A stretch of DNA of 64,000 bases from NCBI GenBank assembly GCA_000750105.3, contig JPHH03000095.1, positions 1 through 64,000 of the forward strand. Direction: 5' to 3'. The notes under the pieces were generated by a model, which saw only the letters and a list, made by a program, of their open reading frames with translations, made no database searches and was not told where the DNA came from. Position numbers and translations under genes: made by a program. This DNA is from Tolypocladium sp. Sup5 PDA-1 (taxonomy: Eukaryota; Ascomycota; Sordariomycetes; Hypocreales; Ophiocordycipitaceae). Below, in pieces: positions 1-11,769 of the stretch (position 1 is its first letter; the number at the start of each line of letters is the position of its first letter).

Positions 1-1904
1 TATTTTGCTTCGGCGATTATTCTATATCGCTCTTCTTCTTAGTAGCGATATCGTCGTTTAATCCGGTGTGATTGGCGTATATCTTCCTGGAATTTCTTTC
101 TATTTTATTATATCTATTTATTGGATACTCCTCCTAGATACGGGAATTCTGCGTGTTCTTCTCGTTGTTGTTTGAGCCTTCGTCCGTCGGTTACGCCTCG
201 TGACCCAGAGACTCCTCGTCTTCCTGTTATAGCGATGGTTCTGCTTCCTTTTAGTTCTCTAGGGAACCATCCGCTACCTTGTTTATCTAAGAGGTGCGTG
301 TTATAGTCGTTGTTATAGCACGCGGTCTAGTTTAGGTTATCGTAGTTAACTAGTTCCTTATTAGTAGCGTTAAGGTACTTCTTACCTTCTAGTATTAGCT
401 TCTATCTAATCTTCTTAGGTTATTTACATTCGCGGGCGAAGTATCTAAACTTCCTATAGTTATAGTATTTCTTACCTTCTTTTAGCTTAGTTTTCTATAT
501 TACGTCTAAGTCTATTCGTCCTAGACTAGAGTTATTATAGCGTATAATAGGTTCTTTACGCTTTCGTCGAGAGTTACTAAAGTAGCGGGTAGGGTTTCTA
601 TTCTACCCTTTTCCTACGTACCTCCTCTCTTCGCGTCTCTTATACTATCTATCGTCGATGCGTATAGCTATAGCGATATATTTGGCTAATATATCGGGTC
701 GCTCTTCCTTATAGAGTTCGTCCTTGACGTCCTCCTTTAATCCCGAGTAGAAGGCTCTTATTAAGTGAGACTGCTCCTACGGGATTTTTGAGATGATTTG
801 TCGGAAGGTTGCCGCGTAGTCCGACGCGGATCCCTTCTATCGGAGGTTATCGAGTTTGTTTTCGGCGTCCCTTTCTTCGTCTATGTTCCTAAATGCTTAT
901 CGTAGGGCTTCCTCGAACTCCTGGTAGTTGTTGAGGACCTTGTTGGTTTCTAGTTTGCATATTCCTATTGCTGCGTTAGCGACGAAGTCGCGTAGGGTTA
1001 GCTCAAACCATATAGCTACTAAGCCAGAAAGGTTTCCGGCTATAAAGTGCACTTTCGCTATTTCGTGGCGAAACTAGGTTAGGAAGTATATAAAGTACGC
1101 TCGTATTTGAGTGATAAATAGCTAGAGTATTCCTATAGTGCCGTTGAAGGGTTAGGGTATCTTGGGCTTAAGGACCTCTCTAGGGTCCTTTCCCTTAATA
1201 GCGGTGTTAGCGAGGGAATAGAGCTCGTTAACCTAGGTTTAGTATATCTTAGTCTATTCCTCCTAGAGGGCGACTAAGTTATTGATTTATCGTTAAAGAC
1301 AGTAGACTTCGTCCTAGAGTTCCTTATTCGTATCCGGGGTATCGTTATCTAACTCGTCGTCTAAGATTTCCATTTTATCGGCAGGTTTTATAGGGGGTGC
1401 TAGTGCCTTCCCCTAGGGGTTAGTGCTCGATCTAGGTTTGGTTAGTAGTGCTATTTCGATAGTGTTAAGTATTGCTTAGGGTAACGCTATGACCTTCTAA
1501 ATAAGAGCTTTTAATGTGTGACGGTTGGGGTTCCCAAGGGATAAACCGGCAGGTTTATATTAGTAGGTGAGGTCAGGGCGTAGCACTGGGCTAGTCTTGT
1601 CACGATAGTAATAGATCGAATATCCCGGATAGTAGATCGTAACTAAAGAGTGTTATTGAAAGCTGGCGAGGTATCTATGCTATGGTGAGGAAATTAGGGG
1701 GTCTATATACTAGGTGTTATTCCTGGATTACTTGGATTATCGACTAATCGTGGTGATCTAGCTTACCTAGATCACCTACCGATCCTAATGATCCAATATC
1801 GCTATGCTACCATTGGCTCGTCGTTCCGACTATTGTTCCGTGTAGCCCGCAGTAGCGTCTGCATAGCCGGCCCATCCCGTGGCCCGTCAGCCTGGGTCGT
1901 AACA
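1..1904 (-). mobile_element. Family D Ty3/gypsy element, 5' part (LTR + gag), truncated by window edge
   Basis: The sequence is the reverse complement of the 5' end of the complete element at 53025-60994. Position 1 corresponds to about 54974 of that copy and position 1516 to 53458, so the two internal regions are colinear and almost equal in length. Read on the minus strand it contains the gag region, with stops of RIP type (TAA/TAG for Gln or Trp). RIP is light here: many TG and CA dinucleotides survive, unlike the neighbouring element A. The rest of the element, including pol, would lie left of the window. The only long open frame on the plus strand (121-306) is antisense to gag and is not a gene. 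Confidence 0.9.
1517..1904 (-). repeat. 5' LTR of the minus-strand family D element
   Basis: This is the reverse complement of the LTR at 53025-53457. It runs from TGTGACGG (LTR 3' end) to GTCGTAACA (LTR 5' end, TGTTACGAC in element orientation). It is 388 bp against 433 bp in the complete copy, so it has lost about 45 bp in the GATC-palindrome-rich part. It is lightly mutated and keeps most CA/TG. The five bases after it, TATAA, could be one half of a target-site duplication; the other half is outside the window. Confidence 0.88.
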
Positions 1905-3445
1905 TATAAGACTTCGTAGATATAGCTAATATTACTTAAGCTATAATACTCCCTTTATATAAGACTATAGATTATATAATTAATCTATTATTAAATACTA
2001 CGCTACCTTAAAGTAGAATCTATTTATTATCCCTTACTAAATTACGAGAGCTATAATAATATATTATTAATAACTTAGTAAACGGCCGAATACAAGCTTC
2101 GAAAAGTCCTGCTAGAGTACCTATTCTCTTTATTCTAAAAAAGGATAGTTTACTATAATTATATATTAACTATCGTAGACTAAATCGAATTTTAGTTAAT
2201 AATCGCTATACTTTACCCCTTATTTTAGAAATTCTTAATTATTATTAAGGGGCTAAGTATTATATAAAACTTAATATTAAAGATATATATTATTATATAT
2301 ATATTAAGGAAGGTAATAAATAGAAAATAATATTTTAGACCTGATATAGTTATTATAAATATTTAATAATATTATTTAGTCTTATAAATACGCTAGCTAC
2401 CTTTTAGTATTATATTTATAAAGTACTTTAGGGACTCGTTAATATTATTTATATTATCTATCTAGACGATATCCTTATTTATTTAGGAAATAAAGAGGAA
2501 TATATATAATATATTTAATAGGTTCTTAAATATCTATAGGTAGCGGAACTCTATATTAAACCTATAAAATATAAGTTTTTTAAGGATTTTATAAATTTCC
2601 TTAGCTTTATCTTATCTATAAAAGAGATAAGTATAGACTTAAGTTAAGTCTAAATAATTACTAAGTAAGAAGAGCTAATAATATATAAGGAGATTTAAGT
2701 CTTCCTTAAGTTCTATAATTTTTATTATTAGTTTATCTATAGATATTCTAAAATTATAGCTTTACTTATAGCTCTTCTTAAAGGTAGTTAATAAGGTAAG
2801 AAACTAAGGAAGGTAAAGTTAAATAATACTAAATTACTAGCGTTTCGCTTATTAAAATAAGCCTTTTAAGAAGCGCTACTCCTATAGTATTTTAATTTAT
2901 AACTCTTAACCTAGATTAAGACTAATACCTTAAAATTTATAATAGCTAGAATATTATTATAACTAAATACCTAAGGGCGTTAGTATTTAATTATATTTTA
3001 GTCTTAGAAATTTACTTTAATAAAAGTAAATTATAGAATTCTTAATTAAGAGTTATTCGCTATTATAGAATTATTTAAATACTAGCGATATTATCTTAAG
3101 GGTATACTAAATATAAAGGTCTAGTTTAATTACTAGAATCTATAAATATTTATAAAGTAAACGAAATTAAATAAACGATAAGCTTATTAATATATATATT
3201 TAATACTATTTAACTTTACTATTAAATATTATTTAGGGAAAACTAATCTTATAGATACTCCTTTAAGAAGACTAGATTATTAAGGGGAGACTCCCTTAAA
3301 TATTAAGTTATTACTAGAATTATATAAGAAAATATAAGAAAACTTAATATAAAGACTTAGCGAGATACCTTTATAAGAATATTCTTCTCGAGTCTTAAAC
3401 TAGTCTAAGTATAACGAGATATTTTTATAAGATAAAGATTCTTAA
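1905..3445 (+). mobile_element. Element A, Ty3/gypsy chromovirus: reverse transcriptase and RNase H part
   Basis: From about 2090 one frame reads through a Ty3/gypsy reverse transcriptase. It has the fingers region (KKDSLLQLYINYRRLN), the IKLNIKD block and an unmutated catalytic box YLDDILIY at about 2458-2483. RNase H follows up to about 3400. All interruptions are TAA/TAG at positions where the family has Gln or Trp, so the frame is broken by RIP and not by indels. CA and TG are nearly absent. The element is interrupted at 3445 by element B and resumes at 10019 with integrase. The 5' LTR and gag are not recognisable; family D's LTR abuts on the left. Confidence 0.88.
3441..3445. repeat. Target-site duplication of element B (left copy)
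   Basis: CTTAA immediately precedes the 5' LTR and is repeated at 10019-10023 immediately after the 3' LTR. This fixes both ends of element B and shows simple insertion into element A. Confidence 0.9.
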
Positions 3446-3634
3446 TATTATGGACTCGAGCTATGCTTAGGTCTGCGCACTGCCCGGTTACGTAGGGTTA
3501 CGTAAGGTTTATAACCCGCTAAATATCCGCGCCTAGTCTAGGCGCGGACCGCGCCCCCTTTTCCTCCTTCTATATATTTATTATTACTATATAGAACGCT
3601 TATTAATAAACGCCCTAGGGCTAGTTTCTTTATA
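3446..3634 (+). repeat. Element B 5' LTR (189 bp)
   Basis: It begins TATTATGGAC and ends TCTTTATA; after undoing RIP the ends would be TG...CA. It matches 9831-10018 throughout. A perfect 23-bp inverted repeat lies at 3526-3548 (TCCGCGCCTAG, one base, CTAGGCGCGGA), followed by a C/T-rich tract. Confidence 0.95.
3526..3548. other. Perfect hairpin in element B LTR
   Basis: Eleven-base arms TCCGCGCCTAG and CTAGGCGCGGA flank a single T. The same hairpin is unchanged at 9911-9933 in the other LTR. It contains no CA or TG, so RIP could not alter it, and its conservation between the two LTRs is therefore not by itself evidence of function. Confidence 0.9.
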
Positions 3635-3675
3635 TATAATAGATATTATTTTACCTTACTAATACTAACTAGTAA

Positions 3676-6600
3676 TACGTTAATAGAAGATATAGGTATC
3701 TAGGGCGCTCTAGTATAGAGGGCGGCAGACGCAATAGCTAGCGAGATTGCTAAGCTCTAGAGAGTTATTGCCGTATAAAAGGAGGCTATATATATTATAG
3801 AATAGATAAAATAAAAGCTACTATTACTCGGGACCCCGTTCGATAGCGATAAGAACCTCTTTATAGCTTAGAAGATACTTATTATATATAAACTCCGCTC
3901 TAACTAAATATTTATTAGCGACTACTAGGACTAGTAGGCCTTTATTTACTAGTACCTCTCGATAAAGGTCTAGGCTAAGGTTACTCTATTCTTTAAACGA
4001 GGCGAAGAGTTTATATATAACCCCGACTACTTCCTAAAATATCTTAGTATAATATTCTCTAACCCTTACCGCTAGTAGACTATAATAATAGAGCTAGAAA
4101 GAATATTATAGTAGCTAGCTAAGGCCTTCTCTAACTTCTTAGTGCGATTCGAGGCTAAGCTATTGCTCTTAGGCGGGAGCGAATAGGCCTATAAGATTAA
4201 GGTTATACGCCTCCGATATACCCTTACCCTAGAGCTTCGCTAGTACTATATAGGCCGAGATATCCCGCTTAATAACTACCTAGTAGCTATATAATATATC
4301 TACTTAATTATAGTAGATATTAAATTATTCTAGCTCAATAACTAGTTCCTCTTACCTAGGGCCCGAGCGGCTAGTAGCACGGGCTATAATAGCGATATAC
4401 CTATAAATAGCATTAATATAACTAGTTCTAGTCTAGGCTAGGTAAGAAAGAAAAAGTAAGGGGGCTAGTTATAGTAGCGCGCGGCCTAGGTTAGCTAAGA
4501 TATTATATAGGCATGCTATATAAAAGGGAGCTGCCTATACTATAGCTAATAGGGCTATATAATATATATATATTAGCTCTTGCCTACCTAGCGTTTAACC
4601 TAGTAAACTCCTATATAATCTACCTAGATAAAGCTAGCTATAGGCTTCCTAGACTAAGAGAGCGACTAGGAAAATAGCTTACCCCTATAGTAAGTCTTAT
4701 ATTAGGGGCGATATAGTATATTAAATAAGTAAATAGCGAGTTAGAAGAATACTTTAAGGATATCTCTCGAAATATAAATATAACTCTATTTCTCCTACTA
4801 GTATTAATTAACTCTACTTAATTTATCGACGCGTAGGTAAATAATAGCTATAACTACTATACTACTATAAGCGAATCTTTTATATAATAGTACTAGCTTA
4901 AGTATATCCCGCTCCCGATATAATAAGAGGTCTATATAGCTATTATAACTTCCTATAGAGGTACCTAGAGGTTTAAGGTAACCTCTATAATTTAGTATTT
5001 AATTTAGTTTATAGCTAATATTAATAACTAGTATTTACTTATTATAGCCTATATAATTCCTAGCCTAACCTAGGACTTAATCTTTAGGCTACCTTAGATA
5101 TAATACTATAATATTTTACTAGAGGCTAAAGCCCGGCGGCTATATATTCGCTCTCTTAGGGATTTTATTATTCTTACTTCTAAGACTTAGTAAGTACCTT
5201 ACCCGATAGTATCGATTCTAGGATTAACCTTTATAGCTTTTATTTAGCGCGAAACTTAGAAGAGGATAGGATACTAGCTATTAGCTATAAGCCTCTAGGA
5301 GATTACTTTTATTTTAAGACTTTAGGTTCTATAGGCCCCCTCTATAATAACTACCCTCCCCTTAGAGGTTAAGTAGTTCTAGGATCTCTTTAATAAGGAA
5401 TAGGCTAACTCCTTACCGCTATACTAAGGGAGCTACGATTACTATATCTAATTATAGAAATAACTAGATAAGTTAGACCTTGCGTTACCTTAGGGCCTAC
5501 TTTATAATATATTACGCGATTACTTACTCGAGGTTTATAAGTAAATAACCGAATTAATAAATAAGGGATAGATTCGAGCGAGCTCTTCGTCTACAGCCGC
5601 GCCTATCCTACTAGTTAAGAAGCTAGGAGGGGGGTAGCGGTTCTATATTAACTATCGCGCGCTTAATAAGGTTACCGAGTAAGACTATTACCCCCTATTA
5701 CTTATTAAGGAAATACTCTAGAGCTTATTAAATATAAGGTAGTTTATAAAGTTAGATATTCGCGCTACCTTTTATAAATTATAAGTAGCTAAGGGGTAGG
5801 AGTACCTTACTACCTTTTATATATAGTTTAGGCTTTTCGAATATCTTATTTACCCTTTTAGATTAGCTAGGGCGCCTATTACTTTCTAATAGTATATTAA
5901 TAACGCGCTTAAAGTATCTCTAGGGGATTTTATAATTATATACCTTAACGATATATTAATCTATTCTAATAGCTTATAGGTAGACTATTAGACTAAGGTT
6001 CGAGTAATACTAGTAAAGCTATAATAGGTAAGGTTAAACTTAGACCTTAATAAATGCGAATTTACTATTAAAGAGGTTAAGTATTTAGGGTTTATTATTC
6101 GCGTAAGTAAAGAGATTCGGCCTAACCTAGCTAAGGTATAGGCTATCCTAAGCTAGGAGGCGCTAACCTAGGTTAAGGGCGTTTATAGTTTTCTTAGGTT
6201 CGCTAACTTCTATCGAGACTTTATCGCGCGGTTCTTATATATTATAGCCCCGCTTAATGCCCTTATAGCCTAGAATATGCCCTTTTAATAAATAGAGTCT
6301 TACTAAGCCGCCTTTAATATACTTAAGGCTACTTTTATTTTATACCCTATACTTATATAATAGGACCTAGATTAGGATATACTTATTAAAATAGACTACT
6401 CTAGGGAGGCGATCGGTAGCTACTTATTATAATAAGGCATAGATAGTATACTCTAACTAGTTATATACTATTCTTAGAAGCTCTAGCCTATAGAAAGGAA
6501 CTATATAATTTATAATAAAGAACTACTAGCTATTATTTCTTACCTTAAGGTATAGTCTATTAAATTATAAAGTATAAGTAAGCTATTTACTATCTTAATT

Positions 6601-8450
6601 AACTATAAGGCCTTAGAGTACTTTACCTTATTAAGGGAGATATTAGAATAGTAAGCTCGCTAGGTAAAGACGCTCGCGCTCTTTAATTATAACCTATAAT
6701 ACTAGCCTAGCTCTTAGGTAGCCCGCCTAGATATACTCTCTAAGCGGGATTAGGACTATCGGGATAAGGCTATATATTTCGGGCGCGTTATATAACCGCT
6801 CTTAATTAGTTTACTTAGTTCTACGTACGTAGCTTCTTATATAGATAGCGTCCTTGCCCTAGAGGTAGACTAGGCGCTACTTAAAGACTCCTAGTATAGT
6901 ATAGTACTATTCTAAGATACGTACCTTTAGGAGCTTTAGCGCCGTGCGCTATAGGAGGATATATTATATTTAAAGAAGGTTTAGGTACTTTAGGGTAACC
7001 TCCGAAAATTTCCCCTAGAGGTAGATATACGCGAATAGGTTATTAATTATATACTTTCTACGTATAGTATATTATAGTTCTAAGGGCGGCTCTAGCTACC
7101 TAAGTAAGAACCTTTAATAATAACTTTAATTTAACGCGCGTATAACTCGCTAATAACTAGCTACCTAGGTAAGAATATAACCTTTAAGCTTTTATAAAGG
7201 GACTTTTACTAAGAGGGTATATCTATAGATATTATATAGTTTATATAGAACTATTACTACTATAGTAATTATATTAACCGCCGCCGCTAGTAAGGGTTAC
7301 TATAGCTACTCCCGATTATAGACTAGTTCTAGAGTATAATCTTAGTAGACTTTATAACTAACTTACTTATATTAAAGGAGGGTAATCCGCGGTACCTTAT
7401 AATAATTACTAATTAGCTATTAAAGTATATTTAGCTAGAGGCTATAATATCTATAATTACTAAGTATTATATAAAGCGATTTTAATATTATTAATAGCGC
7501 TTTTATAGCTTTCTTATATATATTATTTCTAACTATAGATTAAATTAAGTTAGAGACTTTTAATCTATACTTTATTACTTAACTAGGGTATAATAGCTCT
7601 TATTAACCGCTTACTACCCCTAGATTAATAGCGGTATAGAGTATGCTAACTAAGAGGTTTAGGCTATATTACGCTTAATAATCTCGTTCTCCTAGCTTAA
7701 CTAGGCTAATTACTTACTAGCTTACTAACTTACCCTTAATAGCTAGGACTCTTTTATTACTAGCGTTAGCCTAAACTATATATTATATAGGTATAATATA
7801 GAACTTATCTAATATATATCGGAGTTAATAGCTTTTATTACTTCTCTAAAGGGGCGCGCGGTAGTATTTCTATAGTACTTAAAGTAAGGTATTAACCTAA
7901 TATAAGCTATAATTATATAAGTATAATAATAATAATAGGACTTAACGAATATATCCTAGTAATTAATAAAATAATTCTATATTAGGGATAATATTTAGTT
8001 AGACTTCTCTAATATATAGACTAATCGCCCCTTAAAAAAGCTCGATTAATTATATATTAAATACTAGGTAGTTAATATACTATACCTACTTAATATTATT
8101 TTAGATATACTATAGGGAATCTACGCGATATTCTATATAGATTAGGTTAAGTAAGCTATTAATAACTTATTTCCTTTATAGTAATTAGTAGATATAAGAC
8201 TAGACCTACTCTTATAGTTTAGTAATAATAACCTAGACCTAGATAAGTATAAGATAGAGGAAATTCTTATTATAAAAAATATACTAGGTAGAGGGCGGCG
8301 GCGGAATATATTAGTTAAATAAAAGGGCTATATAATACTAACTTAAGAACCTTTAAAAAGTATATAAGATACTATAGCTCTTACGCGCTATAAGGAAGAA
8401 TAGGGCGATATATAGATATATAATAAGCCCCTTTAGGTATATTTTATTCT
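3676..8450 (+). pseudogene. Element B gag-pol polyprotein, inactivated by RIP
   Basis: Gag lies at about 3.7-4.6 kb (ALV-RAADAIASEIAKL-type helical region). A retropepsin-like stretch lies near 4.79-4.9 kb. Reverse transcriptase runs about 5.6-6.2 kb; its catalytic box reads YLNDILIYSN near 5940-5970, with the first Asp changed to Asn by a TG to TA mutation. RNase H follows to about 6.75 kb. Integrase runs about 7.0-8.0 kb. A C-terminal chromodomain sits at about 8250-8350, with KIEEIL, LVK-KGY and EPLKS as landmarks and the aromatic Trp codons changed to stops. Almost all stops are TAA/TAG for Gln or Trp and I see no indel-type frame breaks in pol. As in other chromoviruses, the chromodomain would target integration to marked chromatin. 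The exact gag start is not certain. Confidence 0.9.
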
Positions 8451-8689
8451 AAAAGACTTAAGTATAGCTACTAAAACTCCTCTAGACTCTTAGGAACTAG
8501 GGCTATAATAGATTAAATAATATACTAGCTAAAGATAAAAGAAACCTAATTAGATAGTAAGAGTAGGGGGGGCACCTCTATACCCCTCCTAATCGCGCGT
8601 ATAAGAGTAATAGCGGGAGTTAGATAGGTATAAACTAGAGGAATGCTATTAGTAAAGGGGGAGATATATAAGTATATCTACGCGGGGTA

Positions 8690-9720
8690 GGGAGCCGAGG
8701 GAGCTATGTAATCCCGATAGGGGAAGCTATAGGCATAGGGCGCAGGGGGAGGGGCTCGATAAGGCGGCTAGCGAGTTAAGGGCTATAAGAACTATAGTAT
8801 TAGCTTACTATCGCTTAGCGCGGTCCTCTTATTATTTAGCGCGGTCCTCCTCCTAGGCGGCTAAAATAGCGCGCTATATCTCCTCCTATTACGTAAGGGA
8901 TGCCTTATAGCGCTAGGCGAAAAGGTTTAGTCTACCTATAACCTAGCCCTATTACTAGGCTTACTATTACTAATATATAATTATTTTAGCACTAACGTGC
9001 CCTCTATAGCGAATAGGAGTTAGTAATATAGGGGCGAGGGGCGTAGCGATAAGGGTAGTCTAGTTATTATCCGCGGGCGACGTAGGAGTATATACGCTAA
9101 GAGTAAGATAGGGCGTAAGATAGGTAGTAGCGAGGCGGGACTAGAGATAGTTAGCGAGGGTTATAAAGTCTGCTATTAGGTAAACGCGTCGTCTAGGAAT
9201 AGTGCCTTTACGAGTATAGGCTAGCTCCTTAATAGAGTTTCTAGCGGCGGCGATAGCTAATATCTCGCGGATAAGATAGTATAGGCGAGGTTCTATAGTA
9301 AATAAGTGCCTCTCCTAGAGGCACTTGCGATATTTCTCCTAGTATATAATATATGCTATACCGCGGCTATGGGTATAAAAGGCGGCCTTATTATTATATA
9401 AGTCCTAGAGGTAAGGTATATATATATACGCTACCTCGATAGGCGTAGCGTTATTAGAATTATCGGAGTCGCCCTATATAGCGTAGTCTCTAATTACGCG
9501 GGATATACGCGCGCTACCGTCGGGGCTAGCGTTAGCTATAGTTTAGATAATACGGCCTAGGTAGGGGATAGAGATAGCGCGGGAGATAGTATAGGCGGGG
9601 CGGGCGTGGGAAGTATAGGGGCGGGCGCGGTAAGTTAAAGTTATAGATATAAGTAAGTAATTATAAGGTAAGAGCACGCGCGAGAAGTATATAGATAATT
9701 AAAGAAGTTATAATATACGA
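8690..9720 (-). pseudogene. Antisense ORF between pol and 3' LTR of element B
   Basis: On the minus strand one frame reads about 300 codons with few stops, all TAA/TAG, while the other two minus frames carry many more. Readable landmarks in order are IRDYAIQGDSDNSNNATPIE, a Cys-containing stretch (YRKCLQERH), PRRRVYQIADFITLANYL, a Gln-rich stretch, and a charged repeat EEDRAKQQEDRAKRQQ-like (Q where RIP made stops). It lies wholly in the roughly 1.4 kb between the chromodomain and the 3' LTR, which is GC-richer than pol. I do not recognise the product. Coding is inferred from frame openness and non-random composition. Antisense ORFs in this position are known from some plant Ty3/gypsy elements. 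Confidence 0.6.
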
Positions 9721-9830
9721 GTACGGGGGGGTTAATATTATTATTTAGATAGGGGTAGGAATACCTAGGTGGTATACGATAGGAAAAATATTTCTATTGC
9801 GCGCTAGGCGCGGCGGGGAGGGCGGGGGTA

Positions 9831-10018
9831 TATTATAGACTTAAGCTATGCTTAGGTTTGCGTATTACCCGGTTACGTAGGGTTATGTAAGGTTTATAAC
9901 CCGCTAAATATCCGCGCCTAGTCTAGGCGCGGACCGCGCCCCCTTTTCCTCCTTCTATATATCTATTATTACTATATAGAACGCCTATTAGCAGACGCCC
10001 TAGGGCTAGTTCTTTATA
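9831..10018 (+). repeat. Element B 3' LTR (188 bp)
   Basis: It starts TATTATAGACTTAAGC just after a purine tract (GGCGGGGAGGGCGGGGG at about 9811-9828, the polypurine tract) and ends TCTTTATA before the CTTAA duplication. Differences from the 5' LTR are mostly RIP-type transitions. Confidence 0.95.
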
Positions 10019-11760
10019 CTTAAGCTTATTAAGGGATAAATAAAGGCGAAATAGTCCCGAATCTTAATTAATTAATTAACTAGGCCTCTAAGTTAGCTAG
10101 TTATAAATAATATATCTTAAAATATATTATTACTTCTATAATATTATATAAGGAGTTATATAATAATACTCCCTAAACTCTAAAGTAGTTATTATAAGAT
10201 ATTTAAAGTAAGGACTAATATACTTAAAGGATAAAAAATACTATAGGTAAATTACGGAATTTTAATTAAAATCTATAGTTAATTAATATTAAAGAGTTAC
10301 TTTATTATAATAGTAAAATTTATATCTTAATAAATATAACTATATATTAAGAGATTCTCTCCCTATACTATAATAATTTACTTATAGGTTATTTCGTACT
10401 TAAATATACCCTAGAACTTCTTAAAAGGATCTTTTACTAGGAAATAATATATAAAGATATAAAGGAATATATAGTAATATATAGAGTATATTAAGGAGCT
10501 ATCTCTCGTAGATATCGTCCTTATAGATCTCTTAAATCCTTACTAATACTTAAAAAACTATAGTCTTAAATTACTATAGATTTTATTATAGGGCTACCTC
10601 TAGTATATTATTAAGGTATAGACGTTAATATAATACTAGTAATTATAGACTAATTTACTAAGTATATTATCCTCTTACTAACTATAAGTATAATTACTAT
10701 ACTAGATTTAGTATAACTCTTTTATTATAAAGTAGAGTTATATTTTAGCTTACCTAATAAAATAGTAACTAATTAAGGTCTAATCTTTACTAGCTACTTC
10801 TAGTCTAATTTATATTTCTAGTCTTATATAAGATAAAGACTATCTATAGCTTTTTATCTTTAAATAGATAGCTAAATAAAGAGAATAAATTAAGTTCTCG
10901 AATATTACTTAAGATACTTTATTAATAATAACTAATAGTATTAGCTAGCTCTACTATAAGAAGTATAATTTACTTATAATAATACTTAAAATACTATTAT
11001 AGGCTATATATTAAACTAAGTATTAATAAGCTACTCCCTAGACTTTTATTATAGACTCGAGGATAAGTCTTCTAAGATAAGGGTACTAGAAGTAAGGGCT
11101 AGAATAAAAAAGCTACTTTACCTTAGGGATTTACTTTAGGAAAACTAGCGAAAAGCTATTAAAGTATAGAAGAAATACTATAACCGCTATTACTAATTAT
11201 TCTCTTTTAAAAGAGGAGACCTTATAGGCCTCTTAATTAAAAACCTTTACTTAAAAGGAGAAAAATAAAAGTTAGCTCTAAGATATATTAAGCTATTTCG
11301 GGTTTTATAGCTAATTAGTAAATAAGCTTACTAATTATCTCTTCCTAAGAAATATACCTAATTATATAATATCTTTTATATCTCTTTATTAGAGCTATAG
11401 GCTTAAAGATAAAATTAAGAGGAAGATATTAATATACTAATACCTAACCTTAAAGAAGATAAAGGAGAATAAGAGGTTAAAGAAATTAAAGATTATTAAA
11501 CTAAGTAAGGTAAAACTTTATACCTTATAAAATAAATAGGTTAGCCCCTAGGATATAATAAGTAATTACTAAAAAAGGAAATATAAAATACCTTTACTTT
11601 AATTACTAAGTATTAAAAAGGGAAACCCTAATTAAAGATATATAATTAAGGAAGACTATTAAAGAAGTCTTAAATTATTAGAGAAAAGAACCTAAATTAT
11701 AAGCGAGAAGATATTAAAAAGCCCCGAGTATAATAAAAGAAGGTAAAATTATTATATAAA
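10019..11760 (+). mobile_element. Element A, continued: integrase and chromodomain
   Basis: This is the right half of the chromovirus interrupted by element B. The integrase core is readable: IDFIIGLPL at about 10576-10604, then the VIID-FTKYIILL strand. After these come the equivalents of the SDRGSIF block and the STAFHPQTDGQTER block near 10.77-10.93 kb. Further on, a chromodomain-like stretch (EVKEIKDY, LYLIK-IG-PLGY) lies at about 11.47-11.6 kb. Stops are RIP-type. The 3' LTR is not identified; the element may end near 11.75 kb where the composition of the frame changes. Confidence 0.85.
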
Positions 11761-11769
11761 ATATAAAAT

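Larger units (their letters stand above)
3446..10018 (+). mobile_element. Element B, full-length Ty3/gypsy chromovirus nested in element A
   Basis: This 6573-bp element has 189- and 188-bp LTRs, a gag-pol frame, a purine-rich tract just before the 3' LTR, and a 5-bp target-site duplication (CTTAA at 3441-3445 and 10019-10023). It sits inside element A: RNase H of A stops on its left and integrase of A resumes on its right. The coding frame from about 3.7 to 8.4 kb is open except for RIP-type stops. RIP must have struck both A and B after nesting, or each in turn, since both lack CA/TG. Confidence 0.95.

Noticed and set aside
121..306. Open frame of 61 codons on the plus strand
   Set aside because: It is antisense to the gag region of the minus-strand family D copy and has no features of its own.
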